Source: an uncultured Vibrio sp. | Lineage (GTDB): Bacteria; Pseudomonadota; Gammaproteobacteria; Enterobacterales; Vibrionaceae | NCBI GenBank assembly: GCA_947504195.1 | Contig: CANNGN010000006.1 | Span: 1-64,000 of the forward strand | Length of the DNA: 64,000 nucleotides | Reading direction: 5' to 3' | In this document: piece after piece, positions 19,551 through 30,868 of the stretch | Layout of the letters: each line of letters starts with the position of its first letter | How positions within the stretch are numbered: the stretch's first letter is position 1 | Position numbers and translations under genes: made by a program | The notes under the pieces: generated by a model | Seen by the model: the letters and a program-made list of their open reading frames with translations, nothing else | Database searches by the model: none | Told to the model about the DNA's origin: nothing

Positions 19551-20914
19551 TGGTTAACTCCTAGGCCTAGCGCAAGGCCCAAATCAATTCGGTTAGTCAG
19601 TCTTTCGTACTGAACTTGAGCAAGTTGAGACTTAATATCAAAAGTGTTTTCTTGAATACTAACAAGATCGTAGATGTCTACGAGTCCCTGTTGATATTTA
19701 TCTTTGTAGCTTTCAAAACTGCGTAATGCACTTTCTAATGCTTCGGTATAATGCTGCTCTTGCAAGCCTAATGATCGTTCTTGACCAATTGCATCATCCA
19801 CCTCATTTGCTGCTGTTAATAATGTATCTTGATAGTTCCAATATGCTGTCTGTTGGATTAATTCTGCTTGTTTAGCTTCATTTTTCAGTTTTCCACCATC
19901 AAATATTGGAGCTGAAAGTTGGCCTAATAAACTCCAAATTGGATTGGTAAATAGTGCATCACTAAAAGAGTATGCGGAATCACTTACGGCCAGATTTAAA
20001 TTTAAGGAGGGCAGGCGATCTTTATGTGCTGCACTGGTTCTCAGTTTTTCTGCCTCAAGGGTATACATTGCACTTTTTACATCAGGTCGATTTGCAATGG
20101 TTTGATCTGGAAGAGAAGCGAGCGGTATCATTACTTCAGAAAATTCAGCAGGAATATTGTATGAGATGTTCTTGTTGACCTGACCTAAGGTTAACGTCAA
20201 TGCTCTTTGATACTGTGCCAATAACTCATTGTATTCAGTTAAGGTCGAGCGCGTAACGGCGCTGTTGGTTCTTGCTGTATCAAGATCTTCAAGATCCCCT
20301 AAACCGGAGCGATATCTTTCTAAGATCAAACTTTCAATATCATCTAACAATTCAAGATAAGTACTCTCTATCTCGATTTTCTGCTTTTGTAAGCTAATTT
20401 GTAGCCATGAGCGCATTATATTGGCGGCTAATGCATTTTTTGCATTCTGAAGATCCGCACGACTGGCGGCTATGTCTTTGTTTGCTGCATTGACTTGATC
20501 GCCAATCTTATTCCAAAAGTCAATTTCCCAACTAACGGAGAGCTCATTGCTGTAAGAGTCGCTACTTTTATTATCATCGTTAACTGATGATGCCGCGCTT
20601 AAATCCGGTAATCTATCACTGGCAGTAATGCCTTTTTCAGCATATGCGACTTTTAGAGCTAAAATCGTTTGCTGTAAACTTGGATTCGATGCCATAGCTT
20701 GATCAATCAGTGCATTTAATTCAGGAATACTCATGAGTTGCGTCAGCTCGGTTTGTTCCGTCGCTTCAGTGCTCTGATCGGCCCACTCAGGAATTTCCTT
20801 AACTGAGTTTTGCGCTACCGCAACATAATCTTGTTCCGATTGACTCGCACAACCTGAAAGTAGAGCTATCGCTGCTAGGATAAAAGTCGACTGTCGGTAA
20901 TAATAAGAACCCAT
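19547..20914 (-). CDS. TolC-type outer-membrane efflux lipoprotein
   Basis: The 455-residue protein belongs to the outer-membrane factor family that forms the exit duct of tripartite pumps. A lipoprotein signal ends in LLSGC (Cys 22), so it is acylated like OprM and CusC. The two repeated OEP domains contain NPSLQQTILALKVAYAEKGI, an IDFWNKIGDQVNAANKDIAASR-like helical stretch and NRPDVKSA. It is the first gene of the operon, unlike many RND operons that place this gene last. A second promoterless distance of only a few bases separates the following genes. Confidence 0.92.
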   Translation of the reverse strand: MGSYYYRQSTFILAAIALLSGCASQSEQDYVAVAQNSVKEIPEWADQSTEATEQTELTQLMSIPELNALIDQAMASNPSLQQTILALKVAYAEKGITASDRLPDLSAASSVNDDNKSSDSYSNELSVSWEIDFWNKIGDQVNAANKDIAASRADLQNAKNALAANIMRSWLQISLQKQKIEIESTYLELLDDIESLILERYRSGLGDLEDLDTARTNSAVTRSTLTEYNELLAQYQRALTLTLGQVNKNISYNIPAEFSEVMIPLASLPDQTIANRPDVKSAMYTLEAEKLRTSAAHKDRLPSLNLNLAVSDSAYSFSDALFTNPIWSLLGQLSAPIFDGGKLKNEAKQAELIQQTAYWNYQDTLLTAANEVDDAIGQERSLGLQEQHYTEALESALRSFESYKDKYQQGLVDIYDLVSIQENTFDIKSQLAQVQYERLTNRIDLGLALGLGVNQ

Positions 20915-21091
20915 TATGTTTTCCTTTGTTGATATTGCTGAGAAAAATTACATCAGGTTGGGTTAAGACTCGGTTAATTTCGTACTAAGGCTGTAGCACG
21001 TAATATACATATTTATAAATTTTTGTTGTCACGTAAAGGGTTGGAATTAATCGTTAAGTTTAGTTGTTTTAATTATTACGAGCCTTTAACT

Positions 21092-21976
21092 TTACGTTTT
21101 CTTACGTTTGCGTTGCTGAATAATGAGTCCAGCGATGATAAAGAATAGTCCAATCGGTGTGGCTGGGGGGATTTCTTCTCCAACAATCTTGTTGAGTAAG
21201 ATCAGGGAGATAAAAGGCGAAATAAAAATGAGGTTACTGATTTTTGCAGTATTGTTCGTTAGTTTTAAGGCACTCAACCATAAAATGAAAGTGATCCCCA
21301 TTTCGAACAACCCAACATAAGTGACACTAAGCCAGCCAAATTTATCGATATGATTCCAACTTTCTCCTTCCCACCATGCAAGCCCTGCACAAAATGGCAA
21401 TGCAATTGAAAACCCAAGTAGTACGCTAATCACAGGATCAGCGGTATTTTTGGTATTTAAAATCCAATAACCCGCCCAAAGTAGAGTTGAAAGTAAGGCT
21501 AGGCTAACTCCGAGAGGGCTATCAAATTTCAGTGTGAGTAATTGCCCTTGAGTTGCAATAATGATGACGCCAAAGTAGCAAAGAAGAGCGGCTATATAGT
21601 CTTGAGGTCGAATACGTTGTCCTAGTACTAGCGCCGCCATAAAGGTTAGCGTTATTGCCCAACTGTAATTAATGGTTTGAGCTTGAGAAGCAGGAAGTAG
21701 CGCATAAGCTTTAAATAAAATTAGGTAGTAAGCTAACGGGTTAATTAGGCCGAGAATAAAAAAGTATTTGGGGCTTTTCATTAACGTAGGGATGACTTGA
21801 CTAAGCTTTCCTTGCGCTTTGCAGATGATGAGCAAAGCCAACGTGGAAACGCCAGATGCAACGGTTAGCATCTGTATTGGCGTGAATTGAGATAGAGTCA
21901 GTTTGAAGGCGGTGGCTACTGTAGACCATAATAATACCGCTGCGAGAGCAAAGGTCATCGCTCGCTTTTCATTCAT
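21092..21976 (-). CDS. EamA-family (DMT) transporter
   Basis: This 294-residue protein has ten hydrophobic segments and a Lys/Arg-rich tail (QQRKRKKT). The N-terminus has the family start KRAMTFALAAVLLWSTVATAFKLTL, shown here by its ends, and each half carries an EamA unit. The substrate is unknown. It is a single gene divergent from rmuC and separated from the RND operon promoter by about 110 bases. It is not closely similar to the other DMT gene near 11170. Confidence 0.85.
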   Translation of the reverse strand: MNEKRAMTFALAAVLLWSTVATAFKLTLSQFTPIQMLTVASGVSTLALLIICKAQGKLSQVIPTLMKSPKYFFILGLINPLAYYLILFKAYALLPASQAQTINYSWAITLTFMAALVLGQRIRPQDYIAALLCYFGVIIIATQGQLLTLKFDSPLGVSLALLSTLLWAGYWILNTKNTADPVISVLLGFSIALPFCAGLAWWEGESWNHIDKFGWLSVTYVGLFEMGITFILWLSALKLTNNTAKISNLIFISPFISLILLNKIVGEEIPPATPIGLFFIIAGLIIQQRKRKKT

Positions 21977-22140
21977 AGTTTACATCGTTTTAATTGAATA
22001 TACGTTATGTTGCCGTGAAACTAGTTCGCTTGTCTAGTGCTACATTTCAGTTATTTAGTGCCAGTAAAAAGTGAAAAGCTGGACATTTATCCAGTATCTG
22101 AATACCATTTTGATATGCATTTAGCCTAGGAACCTTATCT

Positions 22141-23676
22141 ATGATGAGTTGGATTGTTGAGCACCAGCAATTTTTGATTACGATTTTAAGCAGCGGCTTC
22201 ATTATGGGTGGGGTGGTTTTTATTTGGCTTAGCCAGAAGGCTCGATTTCAACAGCGGCAATGGGAGTTGCAACTTGAAAATACTCAGCAACTGAATCAAC
22301 AGCACGTTGATCAGTTAAGCAGAGAGTTGGCTCAAGCTCAAAGCGAACTGAATGAGTTGGATCAGGAGCGTGACAAAGCGGCATTTGAACTGCAACAGGT
22401 CCACGGCAAGTGGGCTGCGACTGTGGAAAAATTGCGATATTTTGAGGAAGTAAAACGCGAACGTCACGAGTATATGGAAGAGTTGGCTCTACTGCGAGAG
22501 CAAAACGCCAAGCTCGACTCAAAAAATCGAGAGCAGCAAGCGCGTTTTGATTTGCAATTGGAATCAAGCCAGGAAAAGTTACTGCTTTTGGAAAACGCTG
22601 AAGAGAGGCTAAAGCAGCAATTTGAACATTTGGCTAACCAACTATTTGAGGTAAAAACTGCAAAAGTCGATCAACAGAACAAACAGAGCCTTGATGGACT
22701 ATTAACACCACTCAAAGAGCAAATTGAAGGCTTTAAGAAACAAGTAAATGATAATTTTAGCCATGAAGCCAAAGAGCGCCATACCCTCGTCCATGAATTA
22801 AAAAACCTACAACGGCTGAATGAGCAGATGTCAAAAGAAGCGCTCAACTTAACTCAGGCGTTAAAAGGTGACAATAAACAGCAAGGGAATTGGGGAGAAG
22901 TCGTCCTCGCGAGAGTTTTAGCTGAATCTGGTTTGAGAGAAGGCCATGAATACCATACGCAAGTTAGCTTGCAAGATGAAGCTGGGAAGCGCTATCAACC
23001 CGACGTTATCGTCAACTTACCTCACGATAAACAAGTCGTTATTGATTCCAAAATGGCACTACTGGCGTACGAACGGTATTTTCACGCAGAGACAAATCAG
23101 CAAAAAGAAAAGGCGTTGAATGATCATATACTTGCTTTGAGAGCACATATTAAAGGCCTTAGTTTAAAGGATTACCATAAGCTAAAAGGTATTTCGAGCC
23201 TCAATTATGTGCTGATGTTTATTCCAGTAGAACCCGCTTTTCAGGTAGCAATTCAAGCTGCGCCCAATTTGGTCAAAGAGGCGATGGAAAATAATATTAT
23301 TTTGGTTAGTCCAACAACACTGCTAGTAGCCCTTCGTACCATTGATAATCTATGGCGCAATGACAAGCAAAATCATAATGCCAAGGTGATAGCGAATAAA
23401 GCCAGTAAGCTATATGACAAATTACGTTTATTTGTGGATGATATGGAGCAACTTGGCGCTTCTTTAGAAAAAGCAAACCAATATCATCAAGGGGCTATGA
23501 ATAAGCTGACGACGGGAAGAGGGAACGTAATTGGACAAGCAGAAAGTTTTAAAGAACTTGGTGTCGAAGTTAAGCGCTCAATATCTTCTAAGTGGGCTGA
23601 TGCTTCTCAACAAAATGCTTTAGTTGAAAATGCCGCTATCACGGAAAGACAAGAAGCTGAGGATAAAGTAAACTAG
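22141..23676 (+). CDS. rmuC: DNA recombination protein RmuC
   Basis: RmuC is a membrane-anchored protein with a PD-(D/E)XK-like nuclease fold that limits DNA inversions between short repeats in E. coli. The 511 residues begin with one membrane helix (about 11-30), followed by a long Gln/Glu-rich coiled coil to about residue 210. The RmuC domain then shows [45 protein letters not shown] and the [18 protein letters not shown] segment. The ATG is doubled with one codon between the two, so the start could be 22144. It precedes ubiE, as in E. coli. Confidence 0.94.
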   Translation: MMSWIVEHQQFLITILSSGFIMGGVVFIWLSQKARFQQRQWELQLENTQQLNQQHVDQLSRELAQAQSELNELDQERDKAAFELQQVHGKWAATVEKLRYFEEVKRERHEYMEELALLREQNAKLDSKNREQQARFDLQLESSQEKLLLLENAEERLKQQFEHLANQLFEVKTAKVDQQNKQSLDGLLTPLKEQIEGFKKQVNDNFSHEAKERHTLVHELKNLQRLNEQMSKEALNLTQALKGDNKQQGNWGEVVLARVLAESGLREGHEYHTQVSLQDEAGKRYQPDVIVNLPHDKQVVIDSKMALLAYERYFHAETNQQKEKALNDHILALRAHIKGLSLKDYHKLKGISSLNYVLMFIPVEPAFQVAIQAAPNLVKEAMENNIILVSPTTLLVALRTIDNLWRNDKQNHNAKVIANKASKLYDKLRLFVDDMEQLGASLEKANQYHQGAMNKLTTGRGNVIGQAESFKELGVEVKRSISSKWADASQQNALVENAAITERQEAEDKVN

Positions 23677-23761
23677 ATTAAAACTGCATGAGGTAGGTTT
23701 CTGGTTTTGTTTAAAAAACCACCCATGCTACGTTCAGTACTATTTGAATGGTAGGTATCGA

Positions 23762-24529
23762 GTGCAACAAGAAAAAGTAGTAGACGACCAAGAAACAACG
23801 CATTTTGGTTTTGAAACGGTAGCAAAAGAAGAGAAAGTTCAGAAAGTCGCCGAAGTTTTTCATTCTGTTGCTGCAAAGTACGACATGATGAATGACTTGA
23901 TGTCAGGTGGAGTACATCGGCTCTGGAAGCGCTATACCATTGACTGTAGTGGCGTGCGACGTGGTCAACGCATTCTTGATCTTGGTGGTGGTACTGGTGA
24001 TCTGACAGCGAAGTTTTCTCGTATTGTTGGTGAAACCGGTCATGTCATCTTGGCAGATATTAACAATTCAATGTTGAACGTTGGCAGGGATAAGTTACGC
24101 GATAGTGGTATTGTCGGGAATGTTCACTATGTACAAGCTAATGCGGAAGAACTGCCATTCCCAGATAACTATTTTGACTGTATCACCATTAGTTTTTGTT
24201 TACGCAATGTGACCGATAAAGATGCGGCTATTCGATCGATGTATCGTGTGTTAAAGCCGGGTGGGCGCTTGTTAATCCTTGAGTTCTCTAAACCAATTCT
24301 AAAACCTTTATCGAAGATTTATGATAATTATTCATTCCACATTTTACCCAAGATGGGACAGGTTATTGCGAATGATGCGGACAGTTATCGCTATTTGGCG
24401 GAATCGATTCGAATGCATCCTGATCAAGAAACATTGAAAGGAATGATGGATAATGCTGGGTTTGATAACACCATGTATTTTAATCTGACAGGCGGAATTG
24501 TTGCCTTGCACCGTGGCTATAAATTTTAA
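23762..24529 (+). CDS. ubiE: Ubiquinone/menaquinone C-methyltransferase UbiE
   Basis: UbiE transfers a methyl group from SAM in both ubiquinone and menaquinone synthesis. The 255-residue protein has [32 protein letters not shown], the SAM loop [14 protein letters not shown], and [12 protein letters not shown] chose the GTG at 23762 because GGTAGG lies six bases upstream. The ATG at 23744 lacks a ribosome site. It begins the ubiE-ubiJ-ubiB block that is conserved from E. coli. Confidence 0.94.
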   Translation: MQQEKVVDDQETTHFGFETVAKEEKVQKVAEVFHSVAAKYDMMNDLMSGGVHRLWKRYTIDCSGVRRGQRILDLGGGTGDLTAKFSRIVGETGHVILADINNSMLNVGRDKLRDSGIVGNVHYVQANAEELPFPDNYFDCITISFCLRNVTDKDAAIRSMYRVLKPGGRLLILEFSKPILKPLSKIYDNYSFHILPKMGQVIANDADSYRYLAESIRMHPDQETLKGMMDNAGFDNTMYFNLTGGIVALHRGYKF

Positions 24530-24539
24530 GGGGTCTTGT

Positions 24540-25145
24540 ATGCCGGTGACACCGCTGATTACTGCATCCATTGAAGTCGTATTAAATAGATTGATTCAAG
24601 ATGATCCAGCTTTAGGGCGCCAACTTGCTCGAATGAAAGGTAAAGTCATTCAACTTCATTTAAAAGAATTATCGATGACGCTTACTTTTGTATTTAGTCA
24701 GCAAATCGATGTTCTAGCGGACTATGAAGGGGATCTTGATTGTTATCTTTCACTTTCTCTAGCCACTTTGCCTCAGCTAAAAGAACAAGCCAATATCACT
24801 CAATTGATTAAGCAAGATAAGTTAATTCTTGAAGGTGATATGCAGCTTGCTCAAAAGTTTGCCCAATTAATGAGCGACAGTAAGCCGGATTTAGAAGAGT
24901 GGCTTTCGAGGTTAACTGGTGATGTGGTGAGTCATACACTATGCCGAGGGGTTAAATCGGTGAATGCTACGCTAAAATCGTCGATGAAAAAGCATCAATC
25001 TCATTTGGCTCAGGCTATTACAGAAGAATGGCGCATTGCTCCAGCGCCTTTAGAGATCGCCCACTTTTGCGATCAGGTCGATGATGTTGCGAGTCAATTT
25101 GCACGGATTGAGTCACGTTTTCGAACAATCACGGATAAAGTATGA
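24540..25145 (+). CDS. ubiJ: Ubiquinone biosynthesis accessory factor UbiJ
   Basis: UbiJ (YigP) has an SCP2 lipid-binding domain and helps UbiK assemble the soluble ubiquinone complex. The 201 residues from ATG 24540 start [19 protein letters not shown], which fits the family, with AAGGGG seven bases upstream. The central part contains [19 protein letters not shown] and [11 protein letters not shown], typical for bacterial SCP2 domains, and the C-terminus is a charged helix. The stop overlaps the ubiB start. Confidence 0.92.
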   Translation: MPVTPLITASIEVVLNRLIQDDPALGRQLARMKGKVIQLHLKELSMTLTFVFSQQIDVLADYEGDLDCYLSLSLATLPQLKEQANITQLIKQDKLILEGDMQLAQKFAQLMSDSKPDLEEWLSRLTGDVVSHTLCRGVKSVNATLKSSMKKHQSHLAQAITEEWRIAPAPLEIAHFCDQVDDVASQFARIESRFRTITDKV

Positions 25146-26779
25146 ATCTCAGTGAAGTGAAGAGACTATATCGAATTGTAAAAGTACAGCTTGAGTATGG
25201 GCTTGATGAGTTATTACCCGATCACCAGTTGCTTAAAACCCCTCTTCTGGCACGCAAAATGTTATTTTGGTTGCACAATCAGCATCCAGAAAAACCAATA
25301 GGAGAGAGGCTCAAAGCCGCGTTGCAAGAGCTTGGTCCGGTCTGGATTAAGTTTGGTCAAATGATGTCGACTCGTCGTGATCTTTTCCCTCCCCATATTG
25401 CTGATGAATTAGCTCTTCTCCAAGATAAGGTTGCCCCTTTTGATGGAAAACTAGCAAAAGCCCAAATTGAAGAGTCGATGGGAGGCCCTGTTGAAACATG
25501 GTTTGACGACTTTGATATTGAACCTCTTGCCTCTGCTTCTATTGCTCAAGTTCATACTGCAAAGCTGAAGTCCAATGGTCGAGAAGTGGTCATTAAGGTG
25601 ATTCGTCCGGATATTCGCCCTGTAATAACCGCGGATATTAATTTGATGTATCGTATGGCTCGTATTGTCTCCAAAGCGTTACCTGAAGCTCGACGCCTAA
25701 AGCCTGTCGAAGTTGTTCGCGAATATGAGAAAACGTTATTGGATGAATTGGACCTACGTTTAGAAGCGGCGAATGCGATTCAACTGCGTCGAAACTTCAC
25801 TAATAGTGAAGAACTCTATGTCCCTGAGGTTATTTCTGAGCTTAGTAATAAAAATGTCATGGTTTCTGAGCGAATATATGGCATTCAGGTTTCCGATATT
25901 GAAGGGTTAAATGATAACGGAACTGATATGAAGTTGCTTGCCGAGCGTGGCGTTAGTGTATTTTTCACTCAAGTGTTTCGTGATAGCTTCTTTCATGCAG
26001 ATATGCACCCTGGAAATGTTTTTGTTAACCCAAATCATCCAGAAAACCCACAGTGGATCGGCTTAGATTGTGGGATTGTAGGAACCTTAAACAAAGACGA
26101 TAAACGCTATTTGGCCGAGAACCTTCTCGCTTTTTTCAATCGAGATTATCGCAGAGTAGCGCAATTGCATGTGGACTCAGGTTGGGTACCATATGATACC
26201 AATATAGATGAGTTTGAATCGGCGATTCGAGTCGTGTGTGAACCTATTTTCGCAAAGCCCTTATGTGAAATTTCATTTGGTCATGTGTTACTTAACCTGT
26301 TTAAAACTGCACGTCGGTTTAATATGGAAGTTCAGCCACAGTTAATCTTATTGCAGAAAACACTGTTGTATGTCGAAGGGTTAGGGCGTCAGCTTTATCC
26401 ACAACTTGACCTATGGTCAACGGCAAAACCATTTTTGGAAAAATGGATGATGGATCAAATGGGGCCAAGTGCCGTGATTAATGCAATCAAAGATAAAGCG
26501 CCATTGTGGGCTGAGAAGCTGCCGGAATTGCCGGAGTTAGTATATGAGAGCTTACAACAAAGTCGATTGATGAGTCAGCGAGTTGATAAAATTTATCAAA
26601 GCTATACTCAGACGAGCCGCAACCAAACAACAGGGCGTTTCTTTTTTGGTGTCGGCGCGACGTTGATCCTCTGTGCTGTGATTTTATTAGAGGGTAAATA
26701 TTCTGACTTTTCTCTCATATTGGGAGGCGTGGGCATCGCAGCTTGGTTATTTAGTTGGCGTAGTTATTGTTACAAATAG
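25142..26779 (+). CDS. ubiB: Ubiquinone biosynthesis ATPase-like protein UbiB
   Basis: UbiB is an ABC1/ADCK atypical kinase required for ubiquinone synthesis. The 545 residues show the family KxGQ motif in [17 protein letters not shown] (near residue 72), the nucleotide loop [11 protein letters not shown], the VVIKVIRP Lys, the HADMHPGN catalytic loop and the GLDCGIVG metal site. Two C-terminal hydrophobic segments (about 500-545) anchor it in the inner membrane. It starts inside the ubiJ stop (ATGA) and precedes tatA, as in E. coli. Confidence 0.95.
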   Translation: MNLSEVKRLYRIVKVQLEYGLDELLPDHQLLKTPLLARKMLFWLHNQHPEKPIGERLKAALQELGPVWIKFGQMMSTRRDLFPPHIADELALLQDKVAPFDGKLAKAQIEESMGGPVETWFDDFDIEPLASASIAQVHTAKLKSNGREVVIKVIRPDIRPVITADINLMYRMARIVSKALPEARRLKPVEVVREYEKTLLDELDLRLEAANAIQLRRNFTNSEELYVPEVISELSNKNVMVSERIYGIQVSDIEGLNDNGTDMKLLAERGVSVFFTQVFRDSFFHADMHPGNVFVNPNHPENPQWIGLDCGIVGTLNKDDKRYLAENLLAFFNRDYRRVAQLHVDSGWVPYDTNIDEFESAIRVVCEPIFAKPLCEISFGHVLLNLFKTARRFNMEVQPQLILLQKTLLYVEGLGRQLYPQLDLWSTAKPFLEKWMMDQMGPSAVINAIKDKAPLWAEKLPELPELVYESLQQSRLMSQRVDKIYQSYTQTSRNQTTGRFFFGVGATLILCAVILLEGKYSDFSLILGGVGIAAWLFSWRSYCYK

Positions 26780-26837
26780 AATTTGTGTTATAAGTTATTA
26801 TCCGATTTTAGCGAATATATGAGGAAAGGTAGATTTT

Positions 26838-27068
26838 ATGGGTATGAGTATTTGGCAACTGGCTATTATTGCAGTTATTGTTGTACTGTTATTTGGTACT
26901 AAAAAGCTTCGTGGTTTAGGCGGCGATCTTGGCGGTGCTGTGAAAGGATTCAAAAAAGCAATTGCTGATGAACCTCAAAGCAAAGAGAAAGACGCAGACT
27001 TTGCCGAAAATAACCTAGAAGATAATGCTAAGTCGGCTGAATTCAGCGACAAAAAAGATAAAGAGTAG
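26838..27068 (+). CDS. tatA: Twin-arginine translocase subunit TatA
   Basis: TatA forms the protein-conducting pore of the Tat pathway for folded proteins. It has 76 residues: one N-terminal membrane helix ([17 protein letters not shown]), the FGTKKL hinge, the amphipathic helix [17 protein letters not shown] and an acidic tail. A nearby upstream AGGAAAGG precedes ATG 26838; ATG 26844 would also fit. tatB follows by eight bases and tatC after that. Confidence 0.95.
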   Translation: MGMSIWQLAIIAVIVVLLFGTKKLRGLGGDLGGAVKGFKKAIADEPQSKEKDADFAENNLEDNAKSAEFSDKKDKE

Positions 27069-27076
27069 ACTTTATT

Positions 27077-27430
27077 GTGTTTGATATAGGCTTTTGGGAG
27101 TTAGTGCTTATTTCGGTGGTCGCTCTTGTCGTATTAGGGCCAGAACGTCTACCTCATGCGATTCGTACCGTATCGAGAACGATTAATGGTGCCAAGCGTA
27201 TGGCCAATAGCGTGAAAGACGAGCTTGCTCATGAGCTTAAAATTCAAGAGTTGCACGAAAATTTGCGCAAGGCTGAAGAGACGGATTTAGCGAATCTTTC
27301 CCCGGAACTTCACGAGTCTGTTGAAGCACTAAAAAAGGCGGCACAAGATGTACAGAGGCCTTATTCAAAACCTCCTGAACAAGCAGAAAGTACTTCCCAA
27401 CCAAAGAAAGATACTTCTAACGCCGAGTAA
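27077..27430 (+). CDS. tatB: Twin-arginine translocase subunit TatB
   Basis: TatB joins TatC in binding twin-arginine signal peptides. The 117 residues start [12 protein letters not shown] from a GTG codon, the same N-terminus as E. coli TatB, followed by [17 protein letters not shown]. An amphipathic helix and a Pro/Ser-rich tail complete it. No ATG is available in this frame near the start, so the GTG is well supported. Confidence 0.94.
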   Translation: MFDIGFWELVLISVVALVVLGPERLPHAIRTVSRTINGAKRMANSVKDELAHELKIQELHENLRKAEETDLANLSPELHESVEALKKAAQDVQRPYSKPPEQAESTSQPKKDTSNAE

Positions 27431-27463
27431 CTTTGGTTTCATTGATACAGCGACGAGGCTCTC

Positions 27464-28213
27464 ATGTCCACCTCAGAACAAGGACTTCCTTTAATTGGCC
27501 ACCTGCTGGAGTTGCGCAATCGCTTATTGCGTAGCATCGTTGCAGTATTGGTTATTTTTGTTTGTTTGGTTTATTTTTCAGATTCGATCTACGAGTTTGT
27601 CTCACAACCTTTAGTTGAACGTCTGCCAAATGGCGCGACGATGATTGCAACCGATATTGCTTCGCCATTTTTTACACCATTAAAGTTGACGATGATCGTT
27701 TCCGTATTTGTTGCGGTGCCGTTAATCCTATATCAGGTGTGGGCATTTATCGCACCTGGTTTGTATAAGCATGAGCGTCGACTGGTCGTGCCGCTTTTGT
27801 TTTCGAGTTCGTTGCTCTTTTATTGTGGTGTTGCGTTTGCTTATTATGTTGTTTTTCCACTTGTTTTTGGGTTTTTTACGACCATTGCACTCGGTGGCGT
27901 AGAGTTCGCGACGGACATTGCTAGCTATCTCGATTTTGTCTTGGCGCTATTTTTGGCTTTCGGTATTGCATTTGAAGTTCCAGTTGCGATTATTCTGTTG
28001 TGTTGGACAGGAGCGACAACGCCGGAAGATTTGGTGTCTAAACGTGCCTATATTGTCGTCGCGGCGTTTATCGTTGGAATGTTTTTAACGCCTCCAGATA
28101 TTATTTCTCAAACACTATTGGCTCTTCCAATGTGCTTTTTGTTTGAAGTCGGAGTCTTTTTTGCGCGATTTTATCGTCGTCGCGATGACGACGATAGTAT
28201 CGAAACTGAGTAA
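27464..28213 (+). CDS. tatC: Twin-arginine translocase subunit TatC
   Basis: TatC is the signal-peptide receptor of the Tat system. The 249-residue protein has six membrane segments, the N-terminal [15 protein letters not shown], the conserved Pro in the [12 protein letters not shown] loop and the family Glu in [11 protein letters not shown]. The C-terminal part has the TPPDIISQ loop. It ends 13 bases before a convergent TatD-family gene, so the tat transcript ends here; no separate terminator is visible. Confidence 0.96.
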   Translation: MSTSEQGLPLIGHLLELRNRLLRSIVAVLVIFVCLVYFSDSIYEFVSQPLVERLPNGATMIATDIASPFFTPLKLTMIVSVFVAVPLILYQVWAFIAPGLYKHERRLVVPLLFSSSLLFYCGVAFAYYVVFPLVFGFFTTIALGGVEFATDIASYLDFVLALFLAFGIAFEVPVAIILLCWTGATTPEDLVSKRAYIVVAAFIVGMFLTPPDIISQTLLALPMCFLFEVGVFFARFYRRRDDDDSIETE

Positions 28214-28226
28214 AATTAGTGAGCTT

Positions 28227-28988
28227 TTACAGTTGGAATAGGGTCCGAGCTGTTTGAGTTGTGATTGTGTCAACCTGTTGGATACTGAGCTCTTTTAGTT
28301 CAGCAACTCGTTTAGCCACCAGTTGTGTATATGCTGGTTCATTGCGTTTTCCCCTGTGAGGCACTGGTGCTAAATAGGGGCAATCCGTTTCTAGAATGAG
28401 ATAATCCATATTTAAATGAGGGATGACTTTATCCATTCCTCCATTTTTGAATGTAGATACGCCACCGATTCCCAAATGAAAGCCAAGTTCGTTGATCGCT
28501 TTTGCTTCCTCTAAACTGCCACCAAAACAATGAAATACGCCTCGAAGTTTGCCATCTTGTTGTTGTGTAAGTAATTTGATGGTTTCTTGCATTGAATCTC
28601 GGGTATGAATTACAACGGGTAAATTACGCTGCTTTGCCCAATCCAGTTGACGAGTAAATGCAAATTCTTGCTCAGCCTGGAAGGTCTTATCCCAATAAAG
28701 ATCGATGCCAATCTCTCCAACAGCAATAAAGTTATGCTGGTCAAACCAGGACTCTATAGTCGCGAGTGTTTGCTCAATATGATTATCGACATAACATGGG
28801 TGTAATCCCATCATCGAGCGACAAATATTTGGGTACGCGCGTTCAGTCGCGATCATTGGCTCAATTGAATCAAGGTCTATATTGGGCAATAAAATAGTAT
28901 CAATACCTTGCTCCAGAGCGCGTTGAATCACTTGTTCACGGTCTTGATCAAACTCTTTTGCGTAAACATGAGCATGGGTGTCAATCAT
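28227..28988 (-). CDS. TatD-family metal-dependent hydrolase
   Basis: The 253-residue TIM-barrel protein is of the TatD DNase family (amidohydrolase superfamily). Metal ligands are visible in MIDTHAHVY, GEIGIDLYWD, PVVIHTRDS, FHCFGGS and ETDCPYLAP. The C-terminal PYLAPVPHRGKRNEPAY is closer to YcfH than to E. coli TatD. It is convergent with tatC instead of following it on the same strand, so membership in the Tat operon is lost here. Related enzymes act as 3'-5' exonucleases or D-aminoacyl-tRNA deacylases. Confidence 0.9.
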   Translation of the reverse strand: MIDTHAHVYAKEFDQDREQVIQRALEQGIDTILLPNIDLDSIEPMIATERAYPNICRSMMGLHPCYVDNHIEQTLATIESWFDQHNFIAVGEIGIDLYWDKTFQAEQEFAFTRQLDWAKQRNLPVVIHTRDSMQETIKLLTQQQDGKLRGVFHCFGGSLEEAKAINELGFHLGIGGVSTFKNGGMDKVIPHLNMDYLILETDCPYLAPVPHRGKRNEPAYTQLVAKRVAELKELSIQQVDTITTQTARTLFQL

Positions 28989-29172
28989 TGTATGCAGTAT
29001 CCAAGCAGTATGTGGTGAAATTGAGTATAAGGGATTGTGAGATAGAGATCATTTTTTCAATTATTCGTTGTTCTCGGCTGGAGTATGAAACATACAGTGT
29101 TATGATTTCTGTAGAATTTTACAAGCCTGAAAGCCAAACTGAGCTTTCAAAGGTAAGTTAACTAAGGAGTAG

Positions 29173-30225
<1,053 letters not shown>

Positions 30226-30303
30226 ATACATAGTTAGTGATTGAGTATATATGAACGTGTATACATCTTTTTAAATATTAATGATATTTATTCTCATTAA
30301 GTG

Positions 30304-30331
30304 TTGACATTTAAATGAGAATGGTTATTAT
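30304..30331 (+). promoter_or_regulatory. Fur-controlled promoter of ryhB
   Basis: A perfect -35 TTGACA (30304-30309) and a -10 TATTAT (30326-30331) are 16 bases apart. Between them lies TGAGAATGGTTATTA, which agrees with the 7-1-7 Fur motif TGATAATNATTATCA at 11 of 14 defined positions. A second Fur-like element, AATGATATTTATTCTCATT, lies just upstream at about 30280-30298. This arrangement predicts repression by Fur-iron and start of transcription near 30338. Confidence 0.85.
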
Positions 30332-30337
30332 TTAGGT

Positions 30338-30537
30338 GTCTTGAGGGAAAAGGGATTCAAGAAAAGTTACGATAACGCACTATTTATCATTAGCTTTGAT
30401 TGATGACTTGTAGACCGCTTGACACGACATTGCTCACATTGCTTCCAGTGTATTTATAGCTTTATCAGAATTGGTTAATATAAAAACGTTTTCTGTGTTT
30501 TGCTAGGCGACATTCTTAATTGAATGTCGCTTTTTTT
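30338..30537 (+). ncRNA. ryhB: Small RNA RyhB
   Basis: RyhB is the Hfq-dependent sRNA that turns off iron-using proteins when iron is short. The core CGACATTGCTCACATTGC and the following TTCCAGT (30425-30449) are identical to the conserved target-pairing core of E. coli RyhB. The predicted transcript is about 200 bases, much longer than the 90-base E. coli RNA and like the long Vibrio form. It ends in the perfect hairpin GCGACATTC/GAATGTCGC followed by seven T. No open reading frame is in the stretch. Transcription start is inferred from the promoter. Confidence 0.93.
30507..30537 (+). terminator. Rho-independent terminator of ryhB
   Basis: GCGACATTC and GAATGTCGC pair perfectly around TTAATT and are followed by TTTTTTT. 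Confidence 0.93.
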
Positions 30538-30585
30538 ATTTCTATTAGTGAGAAAATGTGTTCAATAATAGTGCACAATAAGAAT

Positions 30586-30736
30586 TTATCCACAGAAATT
30601 TATCAAGAAAATAACTGGTTATATTTACATATTTTTAATATTTAACGTTTTAAATCAATTGTTTGATTTGTTTAAATACTTGTTGATTTATTGTTCCAAA
30701 GTGATGCAATGTAAAGTATAAACAGAGTTATCCACA
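30586..30736 (+). promoter_or_regulatory. Two perfect DnaA boxes in the AT-rich polA leader region
   Basis: TTATCCACA occurs at 30586-30594 and at 30728-30736 in the same direction, separated by an AT-rich stretch. This is the strongest E. coli DnaA box sequence (TTATNCACA). The second is 133 bases upstream of the polA start. The rest of 30538-30868 has no gene that I can see. Confidence 0.7.
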
Positions 30737-30868
30737 GAGTAGCTCTTATGAATATGGATCTTTTTTCGTAATAGAGAATGAAAATCGAGCTTCAACATGG
30801 AATCGCTTTGCGACTCATGGCATCCTAGTGCGCTAACGTTAATGACGCTTTTTGGATACCTATAGACT

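Noticed and set aside
30538-30868. Replication origin at the DnaA boxes
   Set aside because: Only two boxes, no clear unwinding 13-mers in register and no gidA/mioC neighbours; the chromosome I origin of Vibrio lies elsewhere.
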